NCBI GenBank assembly: GCA_945836355.1
Contig: CAMALD010000106.1
Location: 1-5,709 of the forward strand
DNA: 5,709 nucleotides
Source: an uncultured Lachnospiraceae bacterium
GTDB lineage: Bacteria; Bacillota; Clostridia; Lachnospirales; Lachnospiraceae
Direction: 5' to 3'
Part shown: piece by piece, positions 1 through 5,709 of the stretch
Numbering within the stretch: position 1 is the first letter of the stretch
Layout of the letters: each line of letters starts with the position of its first letter
Made by a program: the position numbers and the translations under genes
The notes under the pieces: model-generated
Databases searched by the model: none
Told to the model about the DNA's origin: nothing
The model's input: the letters and a program-made list of their open reading frames with translations, nothing else

Positions 1-787
<787 letters not shown>

Positions 788-794
<7 letters not shown>

Positions 795-1813
795 AAGCGG
801 ATTCCTTTCTCGCCGTTTTCAATCTCACCGACGATATATGCCTTCTCACCTGCTGCCTCGATTCGTCTTACTGCTTCATCCGCCTTAAAGGAATCTACAC
901 ATACCATCATGCCGATACCCATGTTGTATGTATTGTACATCATCTTTTCCTCAATATTTCCATCCACGGAAAGCATTTTAAAAATCGGCGGAATCGGATA
1001 GCTGTCCTTCTTGATTACGGCAGTCACACCGTCCTTTAACATTCTCGGTATATTCTCGTAGAAGCCGCCGCCTGTGATGTGGCTGCATGCCTTCACATCA
1101 ATGCCCCCCTCTTTCAAGGACTTCATTGCCTTAACATAAATCTTGGTCGGAGTCAGAAGGGTCTCACCAAGTGTTGCGCCAAGGGACTCAAAATAAATAT
1201 CCAGCTTTTCACGGTTCATCGGAAATACCTTGCGCACCAGAGAATATCCATTGCTGTGCACGCCGGAGGAGGCGATACCGATGATGGTATCTCCCGCCTT
1301 CAGGGAAGAACCGTCAATAATTCTTTTCTTATCCACAATGCCTACCGCAAAACCGGCAAGGTCATATTCGTCCTCCGGATAAAAGCCCGGCATCTCAGCA
1401 GTCTCGCCGCCGATGAGTGCTGCTCCGGACTGCTTACAGCCCTCTGCCACACCGCTGACGATGGTTGCGATTTTCTCCGGCACATTCTTGCCACAGGCTA
1501 CATAGTCAAGGAAAAACAGCGGCTCGCCGCCTGCACACGCGATATCATTTACACACATAGCCACACAGTCAATACCGATGGTATCATGCTTATCCATCAA
1601 AAATGCAAGCTTTAACTTCGTTCCGACGCCGTCCGTACCGGATACGAGAGTTGGCTCCTCCATTCCCATGAAGTTTTTAAGGGAGAATGCTCCCGAAAAA
1701 CCGCCGATACCGCCGAGCACTTCACTTCTCATCGTGCTCTGAACATGCTTTTTCATCAGCTCCACTGCCTTATATCCGGCTTCAATATCCACTCCTGCGT
1801 TCTTGTAATCCAT
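788..1813 (-). CDS. purM: Phosphoribosylformylglycinamidine cyclo-ligase (AIR synthetase)
   Basis: PurM catalyses the ATP-dependent ring closure of formylglycinamidine ribonucleotide (FGAM) to aminoimidazole ribonucleotide (AIR), the fifth step of de novo purine synthesis, in the cytoplasm. The 341-residue protein is close to the E. coli length of about 345. It carries the family signatures in order: [11 protein letters not shown] at 3-13, [14 protein letters not shown] at 57-70, [15 protein letters not shown] at 76-90, [13 protein letters not shown] at 97-109, [11 protein letters not shown] at 135-145, [17 protein letters not shown] at 179-195 and [15 protein letters not shown] at 245-259. 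Nothing looks broken. An in-frame extension of 36 codons upstream has no family similarity and is leader DNA, so the start at 1813, with AGGAGG 6 nt before it, is preferred. It is first in a purM-purN-purD cluster, probably transcribed from the promoter just upstream, and it overlaps purN by 7 bp. Confidence 0.98.
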
Positions 1814-1819
1814 GATGAT

Positions 1820-1825
1820 CCTCCT
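1820..1825 (-). promoter_or_regulatory. Ribosome binding site of purM
   Basis: AGGAGG on the minus strand lies 6 nt before the ATG at 1813. It fixes the purM start there rather than at the in-frame ATG at 1921, which lies upstream of the candidate promoter and lacks a site. Confidence 0.85.
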
Positions 1826-1880
1826 ATCGATTTTGGTGTGTATATGCCATCGGTTGCTACCGCGGTCATCTTTCTCATTT

Positions 1881-1909
1881 ATTCTAACACAGATTTTGTC
1901 ATTTGTCTT
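1881..1909 (-). promoter_or_regulatory. Candidate sigma-A-type promoter for purM-purN-purD
   Basis: On the minus strand, AAGACA (1909-1904) is separated by 17 nt from TAGAAT (1886-1881). A TG dinucleotide one base before the -10 gives an extended -10 element (TGTTAGAAT). Transcription would start near 1874, leaving a leader of about 60 nt before the purM ATG at 1813. The -35 matches TTGACA at four of six positions, the -10 matches TATAAT at five of six. Confidence 0.5.
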
Positions 1910-1955
1910 TCGATTTTTCATTGCAAATTCTTATTTTATCTATAAACGGCACTAA

Positions 1956-3248
1956 TTACTGCCCAAGCTCATCGAGCACCACCTGCACTGCTGCTGCAAG
2001 CTGGGTGTCCTCTTCCCTGGTCACTGTGGATGCAATCTTGCCCTCCGGCAGCTCCACCTCGACATCCGGCGTGATGCCCACGCCATGAATGTTCCTTCCG
2101 AGAGGCGTATAGTAATCGGCAATCGTCATTTTGACTGCCGAGCCATCATTCAGCGGAATGATTGACTGCACAATACCCTTGCCGAAGCTCTGCGTACCTA
2201 CCAGTGTTCCCACCTCGTAATCCTGAACGGCGCCGGCAAAGATTTCCGAAGCACTCGCGCTGTTGCCGTTAATAATCACCGACATCGGAATATCATACAT
2301 TGCGGCATCCGATGTATAATCCTCCTGACGGCCGTATTTGTCCTTCATGTATACGGTCAATCCCTCCGGAAGAAGCGGATCAAGCATTGCTACCACCGAA
2401 TCCACGATACCGCCCGGGTTATCGCGCAGATCGACCACAAGTCCTTCCATTCCCCAGCTCTTCAGATCATCCAATATATCCAGGAACTGCTTTTCTGTCA
2501 CTTCATCAAATTCCGTAATCGTAATCAGACCAATCTTATGCCCGTCCTCCACCAGCTTTTCGGCGGTAACCGTCTCCACCTCAATGAACGCGCGGGTAAC
2601 CTCACAATCAATGTACTCTCCGTTACGGTACACGGTAATCTGAACCTTGGTATTTTCCTCGCCCTTCATTTTGGTTACTACAAGATTGATATCCTGCCCG
2701 GCAACCTCCTCGCCATCCACCTTGTACACAATGTCACCTGCAAGAATACCTGCCTTTTCCGCCGGAGAGCCTGCAAACGGGCGCACAATGGTAATCAGCA
2801 TCGTTCTCACATCCTGGCTTACCAGACAGCCGATGCCGCAGTACCTCCCGGTCGAGCTCTCCATCATTGCCTTATATTCCTCCGGTGTGTAATAGCAGGA
2901 ATAAGGATCATTGCATGCATTCATCAGTGCCCGGTAAATCGCCTCCTGATAATCCGCCTCCGTGACATCATACAGATAATAATTCTTAATCAGCCGCATG
3001 ATATAATCTGCTTTATTGTCAATCAGACCCGAGGCTGCCTCCGAGGAGCCCGAATTCGGATTCAGCAGACTTCCCGCCTCGCTGATTTTCTCTTCCTCCG
3101 GCTTCGTGATGTCTTCCGCCTGCGTGACCGATGGCGATTCCGGCAGCTTATTCTCATCTGCCAGCTGCAGCACAGAGCATGCCCCTGCAAAAATCAATGT
3201 TGAACTCAAAATACCGATTGCAATTCCTTTAAATAATTTCTTTCTCAT
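1956..3248 (-). CDS. S41 family C-terminal processing peptidase (CtpA/CtpB-like) with PDZ domain
   Basis: This 430-residue extracytoplasmic serine protease belongs to the CtpA/Prc/CtpB family, which cleaves or degrades proteins from exposed C-termini. The N-terminus is basic, then hydrophobic (MRKKLFKGIAIGILSSTLIF), with AGAC at 21-24. It is either an uncleaved anchor or a weak lipoprotein signal, because Ala rather than Leu is at -3. A flexible Glu/Pro/Ser-rich stretch runs to about residue 75. A helical region follows, then a PDZ domain at about 137-221 (YCGIGCLV, RPFAGSPAEKAGILAGD) and the S41 core. The core has DLRDNPGG at 273-280, catalytic Ser332 in NSASASEIFAGA, Lys357 and Gln361 in FGKGIVQ. 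The Ser-Lys spacing of 25 matches E. coli Prc and B. subtilis CtpB, so it should be active. It starts 15 bp after the M23 hydrolase gene and probably shares its transcript. A role in processing or turning over the hydrolase or another envelope protein is inferred from context. Which Ctp subtype it is cannot be settled by eye. Confidence 0.93.
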   Translation of the reverse strand: MRKKLFKGIAIGILSSTLIFAGACSVLQLADENKLPESPSVTQAEDITKPEEEKISEAGSLLNPNSGSSEAASGLIDNKADYIMRLIKNYYLYDVTEADYQEAIYRALMNACNDPYSCYYTPEEYKAMMESSTGRYCGIGCLVSQDVRTMLITIVRPFAGSPAEKAGILAGDIVYKVDGEEVAGQDINLVVTKMKGEENTKVQITVYRNGEYIDCEVTRAFIEVETVTAEKLVEDGHKIGLITITEFDEVTEKQFLDILDDLKSWGMEGLVVDLRDNPGGIVDSVVAMLDPLLPEGLTVYMKDKYGRQEDYTSDAAMYDIPMSVIINGNSASASEIFAGAVQDYEVGTLVGTQSFGKGIVQSIIPLNDGSAVKMTIADYYTPLGRNIHGVGITPDVEVELPEGKIASTVTREEDTQLAAAVQVVLDELGQ

Positions 3249-3253
3249 AGCAG

Positions 3254-3258
3254 CCTCC
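3254..3258 (-). promoter_or_regulatory. Ribosome binding site deciding the start of the S41 protease gene
   Basis: GGAGG on the minus strand lies 5 nt before the ATG at 3248. It overlaps the in-frame ATG at 3260 (ATGGAGG), so that upstream ATG cannot use it and has no site of its own. The 3248 start is therefore preferred, giving the signal sequence MRKKLFKGIAIG. Confidence 0.75.
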
Positions 3259-3263
3259 ATTGC

Positions 3264-4688
3264 TTAATAACTCACATACTTCAGCGGATCGACATAAGTA
3301 CCGTTCACCGTAATTGAAAAATGAACATGCGGCCCGGTCGATATCCCCGTCGAACCAATCAAACCGATTACCGTGCCCTGCTTTACCTTATCGCCCGGCG
3401 TCACCAGAAGCTTGGAACAGTGCATATAGTATGTTACCAGACCATTTCCATGGTCAACTGCAACATAATTCCCTCTGCTGGCATTGTAGGTTGCTTCCGT
3501 GACCGTCCCCGAGAGAACCGACACAATCCTTGCCCCATATACGCCACCGATATCCAGACCCCGGTGGTATGTACTTGCCCCTGCGGTCGGGGCCTTGCGC
3601 GGTCCGAAAAAGGAATAGATTCTGCCGTCACCCGGCAACGGCCAGATCATCTTATCCGGATCTGTCTCATCCTTTTCGACCACGTAATCCGCTGCCGCAA
3701 GACGCAGGGCATCGCTTTTTGCTTCCTCCTCTGCCTTTGCCTTTGCCGCAGTTTCCGCAGCCTCTGCCGCTTTGCGCTTGCGTTCCTCCTCCTCTTTGCG
3801 CCTGCGCTCCTCTTCCTCTTTGCGCTTGCGTTCTTCTTCCTCGATACGCTTGCGTTCTTCCTCTTTAATTTCTTCGATGTTTGCTTCCTCACGCGTAATC
3901 TGTTCCGCATAATCCGCAAACATATCTTCATCTATCTCCAGCTGTGCCAAATAAACCTCAATCTCGGCACTCTTATCGGAAGCAAGCTGCTCTAACGTGG
4001 CGCGGTCAAACTCTGCCGTCTCCTTCATAATCGAAAGCTCCTTCAGGTCTGCCTCAATCATCCGTTTTCTCTGCTCCACATCAAGCTTTGCTGCAGTATA
4101 GTCTGCCAGAAGCTTTTCATCGTATTCCGTAATCCTTTTCTGATATTCCACACGATTTAACAAATCCGCAAGGCCGGATGCGCCTATAAACAACTCCAAC
4201 GCACTGCTCTCCCCGCTCTCATACATATACTGTATGCGTTTTTTCATCGCTTCATACTGCTTTTCCTCTATCTTCTGCGCCTTATCAAGCTCCTGATTTG
4301 CCAAAACCAGGTCACTCTCCCTGACTCGGATTTCCTCCTCCAGCCGTTCAATCTCATCATTCTGTTCTATAATCTGCCGGTCCAGCTCTTCAATATAGGA
4401 TAGCAGGTCCGCTTTCTTTTTCTCATTTTCCTGTATCTGTACCTCCACCTCTGACTTTTTCTTTTCAAGCTCCTGTCGCCTCTTCTCCGCCTCCGCAAGC
4501 TTTTCCTCATAAGTAAGCTCAAACATCAGGATTCCCTGAGCCGCATCTCCAAGCCCAAGCTTTTCCGCAAGCACCACGGTTGCAGCGTGACTCACCGCAG
4601 CCACAGGCTGCGCCGTCGTTTCAAGGAACAATATCACAGAACAGGAGAACAGGATTCCCCGCCATAGTCTTTTTCTGTTCAAATGCAT
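3264..4688 (-). CDS. Secreted PcsB-like coiled-coil protein with C-terminal M23 (LytM) peptidoglycan endopeptidase domain
   Basis: This 474-residue protein is probably the FtsEX-controlled septal murein hydrolase. Its signal peptide has basic residues (HLNRKRLWR), a hydrophobic core, and likely cleavage near AAVSHA at about residue 35. A coiled-coil hairpin follows, with arms at about 59-150 and 183-275. Its tip (RIQYMYESGESSALELF, then GLADLLNRVEY) resembles the PcsB-type coiled-coil domain. Residues about 274-305 are four 8-residue E/(R/K) repeats, then an Ala/Glu/Lys-rich linker. The M23 domain occupies about 347-474. Its zinc and catalytic residues are present: H375 and D379 in HRGLD, H423 in YMHCS, and H454 and H456 in HVHF. 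Unlike E. coli EnvC, which activates amidases through a degenerate LytM domain, this protein should cut peptide crosslinks itself. It lies between ftsX and an S41 protease gene (15-bp gap to the latter). The substrate bond and the FtsX contact are inferred; no symbol is given because EnvC, NlpD and PcsB are only partial matches. Confidence 0.92.
   Translation of the reverse strand: MHLNRKRLWRGILFSCSVILFLETTAQPVAAVSHAATVVLAEKLGLGDAAQGILMFELTYEEKLAEAEKRRQELEKKKSEVEVQIQENEKKKADLLSYIEELDRQIIEQNDEIERLEEEIRVRESDLVLANQELDKAQKIEEKQYEAMKKRIQYMYESGESSALELFIGASGLADLLNRVEYQKRITEYDEKLLADYTAAKLDVEQRKRMIEADLKELSIMKETAEFDRATLEQLASDKSAEIEVYLAQLEIDEDMFADYAEQITREEANIEEIKEEERKRIEEEERKRKEEEERRRKEEEERKRKAAEAAETAAKAKAEEEAKSDALRLAAADYVVEKDETDPDKMIWPLPGDGRIYSFFGPRKAPTAGASTYHRGLDIGGVYGARIVSVLSGTVTEATYNASRGNYVAVDHGNGLVTYYMHCSKLLVTPGDKVKQGTVIGLIGSTGISTGPHVHFSITVNGTYVDPLKYVSY
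3774..3869 (-). repeat. Four tandem 24-bp units encoding an E4(R/K)4 helix
   Basis: The M23 hydrolase gene contains four consecutive 24-bp units encoding IKEEERKR, IEEEERKR, KEEEERRR and KEEEERKR (residues 274-305 of the 474-residue protein). The DNA units are similar but not identical, differing mostly at synonymous positions. The period is 8 residues rather than the 7 of a coiled coil, and four acidic residues alternate with about four basic ones. This is the composition of ER/K single alpha helices. It joins the coiled coil to the catalytic domain. Confidence 0.85.
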
Positions 4689-4695
4689 GTTATCG

Positions 4696-4703
4696 CACCC
4701 TTT
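4696..4703 (-). promoter_or_regulatory. Ribosome binding site deciding the start of the M23 hydrolase gene
   Basis: AAAGGGTG on the minus strand leaves about 9 nt between its GGG and the ATG at 4688. The alternative in-frame GTG at 4727 has only CCAGG directly abutting it, which is too close. The 4688 start also places the basic residues and hydrophobic core correctly for a signal peptide. Confidence 0.55.
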
Positions 4704-4734
4704 CTTCAAATGTAGCTTATATATCACCCTGGTA

Positions 4735-5646
4735 TCAAAATTTTTTAAGCTGCTTCTTTAGGGTCAGCCATGTTCCGAGCAGTCCGATACCGATACCAAT
4801 GCCAAAGGCTATCGGCACAAGCGTAGAAAAAATCTTCTCGACCTCCAGCAGCCCGGGATTTTTTCCAAACACACCAACAAACTGATCCGAAATAAAAGCT
4901 CCCACACGCTTGTAGATTCCGTACAGAATCAGAAGCGGAATCGCCGCTCCCACAGTCCCGAGCAGCAAACCTTCCACAAAGAACGGTGCTTTGATAAAGA
5001 AATCTGTTGCACCGATCAGTTTCATGATGGATATCTCCTGTTGCCTTACCGCTACTCCGGTGGAAATGGTTGTACTGATTAAGAATACCGCTACCGCTGC
5101 CAGCACTGCAATGATGACAGTGGTAACAATCTTCATCACCCGGTTAATATTGCTGAGCGTATCAGCTACCTCTCTGGCTGCATTGACCAGACGCACTCCT
5201 TCCAGACTGCTGATGTAGCGCACCAGAATCTCCTGCATATCCACCTCGTTCAGGTACACCTCAAAGGATGCCGAATTCTCCAGTGGATTGTCGTCCCCGA
5301 AGCTTGCAATCTGTTCTTCGTCCAGAGAGCTCTCCTTATAGCGCTCCCATGCCTGTTCTGCTGATATATACTCCACATTGGCCACCTCGGCACGCTGCCT
5401 GATGAGTACCTCCAGCTGTTCCACACGCTCCCGGGAGATTCCCTCGTCAAAAAACACCGTCACTCCCACATTGGTTTCGGCATTTTTCATCATGTACTGC
5501 AGATTTCCCAGTAAAAAATAAAATATACCGAACAAGAACAGACAGGCTGTCATGGTGCCGATGGATGCCAGGGAAAACATCCGGTTTCTTCCCAGATTTT
5601 TGACTCCCTGTTTAATACTATATATAATGGTTCTGAGTTTTGGCAT
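4735..5646 (-). CDS. ftsX: FtsX, cell-division permease-like protein
   Basis: FtsX is the integral membrane partner of FtsE. The complex does not appear to transport a solute; it transmits ATP hydrolysis across the membrane to activate a peptidoglycan hydrolase. From the ATG at 5646 the protein has 303 residues, normal for the family. It shows a basic cytoplasmic N-terminus (PKLRTIIYSIKQGVKNLGRN), a first membrane segment at about 24-48, an extracellular loop of about 120 residues (49-172), and three further membrane segments at about 173-197, 223-246 and 273-297. The conserved cytoplasmic stretch EISIMKLIGATDFFI follows the second segment, as expected for the FtsX/MacB-type permease domain. 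The start was chosen because AGGTGG sits 8 nt upstream; a longer form starting at 5676 would lie inside ftsE without a clear site. It overlaps ftsE by 29 bp and is followed 46 bp later by a secreted coiled-coil hydrolase, its probable partner. The large first extracellular loop is the expected docking surface. Confidence 0.95.
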   Translation of the reverse strand: MPKLRTIIYSIKQGVKNLGRNRMFSLASIGTMTACLFLFGIFYFLLGNLQYMMKNAETNVGVTVFFDEGISRERVEQLEVLIRQRAEVANVEYISAEQAWERYKESSLDEEQIASFGDDNPLENSASFEVYLNEVDMQEILVRYISSLEGVRLVNAAREVADTLSNINRVMKIVTTVIIAVLAAVAVFLISTTISTGVAVRQQEISIMKLIGATDFFIKAPFFVEGLLLGTVGAAIPLLILYGIYKRVGAFISDQFVGVFGKNPGLLEVEKIFSTLVPIAFGIGIGIGLLGTWLTLKKQLKKF

Positions 5647-5709
5647 AAGAATAACCACCTTTTTGATCACTAACAATGATTCCGTTGCGCACGGTAATCA
5701 CTCTTTTCT
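5618..5709 (-). CDS. ftsE: FtsE, cell-division ABC transporter ATP-binding protein (C-terminal end only)
   Basis: Only the last 29 complete codons, with a TAG stop at 5620-5618, lie inside the window; the gene continues past 5709. The tail begins KRVITVRNGIIVSDQKGGY and ends SYAKTQNHYI. The 'KRVIxxRxGxxVxDxxxGGY' pattern is the typical end of Firmicute FtsE, after the nucleotide-binding domain. FtsE is the cytoplasmic ATPase that works with FtsX at the division septum. Its Walker and signature motifs are outside the window, so the call rests on this tail plus the ftsX gene directly downstream. The reading frame runs 29 bp into ftsX, a tight overlap that suggests translational coupling and fixed stoichiometry. 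The identity is confident because of context; nothing can be said about catalytic residues. Confidence 0.85.
   Translation of the reverse strand, partial: KRVITVRNGIIVSDQKGGYSYAKTQNHYI
5655..5660 (-). promoter_or_regulatory. Ribosome binding site for ftsX, inside the ftsE coding region
   Basis: AGGTGG on the minus strand lies 8 nt before the ATG at 5646. It supports that start over the in-frame upstream codon at 5676, which has no comparable site. It sits within the last codons of ftsE, so ftsE-translating ribosomes pass over it. Confidence 0.7.

Larger units (their letters stand above)
1814..1955 (-). other. Intergenic region between the S41 protease gene and purM
   Basis: This 142-bp gap is the only sizeable one in the window and separates the division/wall genes from the purine genes. 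It is AT-rich in its upstream half and contains a candidate promoter (1881-1909) and the purM ribosome binding site. I see no hairpin followed by a T-run that would terminate upstream transcription, and no recognisable riboswitch or Bacillus-type PurBox. Confidence 0.7.

Noticed and set aside
1851..1862. Small hairpin CGGT-TGCT-ACCG in the purM leader, considered as a riboswitch or attenuator element
   Set aside because: A four-base-pair stem alone is expected by chance, and no conserved riboswitch core or alternative terminator stem is visible around it.
1814..1921. In-frame 36-codon N-terminal extension of PurM from an ATG at 1921
   Set aside because: It has no ribosome binding site, no family similarity, and spans the candidate promoter. 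AGGAGG directly precedes the ATG at 1813.
1948..1963. Imperfect palindrome GGCACTAATTACTGCC around the S41 stop codon, considered as terminator or operator
   Set aside because: The stem is short with an internal mismatch and no T-run follows, and half lies in coding sequence. It does not match an operator I know.
2538..3203. Plus-strand open frame of 221 codons opposite the S41 protease
   Set aside because: The minus strand carries full S41 and PDZ motifs in this interval. The plus frame has no recognisable domain and reads as a shadow.
3321..3995. Plus-strand open frame of 224 codons opposite the M23 hydrolase
   Set aside because: Its Leu/Phe/Cys-rich run is simply the complement of the Glu/Lys/Arg repeat coding DNA, not a real membrane segment.
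4689..4727. GTG start at 4727 giving a 13-residue longer M23 hydrolase
   Set aside because: It has no properly spaced ribosome binding site, and the extra residues would put extra length before a signal peptide that is well formed from the ATG at 4688.

Overview
The window is a compact chromosomal segment with every recognisable gene on the minus strand, so it reads from high to low coordinates. Gene order, short gaps, strong GGAGG-type ribosome binding sites and the protein families point to a low-to-moderate GC Firmicute of the class Clostridia. A Lachnospiraceae-like gut anaerobe is my best guess, made from gene style only. I see no mobile element, CRISPR array, tRNA or rRNA.

Region 1 (about 5709-1956) is a cell-division and cell-wall module. 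It holds the 3' end of ftsE (ATPase of the FtsEX ABC-type complex), ftsX (its membrane partner, start overlapping the ftsE end by 29 bp), a secreted coiled-coil protein ending in a complete M23/LytM zinc endopeptidase domain, and a membrane-anchored or lipoprotein S41 carboxyl-terminal processing protease with a PDZ domain. The likely logic is that FtsE ATP hydrolysis changes FtsX, FtsX contacts the coiled coil of the secreted hydrolase, and peptidoglycan cleavage is switched on at the septum. The neighbouring S41 protease is a candidate for processing or removing extracytoplasmic partners. This parallels FtsEX-EnvC (E. coli), FtsEX-PcsB (Streptococcus) and FtsEX-CwlO (Bacillus). The M23 protein differs in pairing a PcsB-like coiled coil with intact zinc ligands, separated by a strikingly regular E4(R/K)4 helix.

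Region 2 (1955-1814) is a 142-bp gap with a plausible extended -10 promoter and no convincing terminator.

Region 3 (1813-1) is a de novo purine biosynthesis cluster, purM-purN-purD: AIR synthetase, GAR transformylase, and the first 50 codons of GAR synthetase, which runs off the window. purM and purN overlap by 7 bp, and purD follows after 20 bp.

Most of this is ordinary conserved chromosome. The most notable item is the hydrolase with its predicted rigid single-helix lever and its division/protease neighbourhood.
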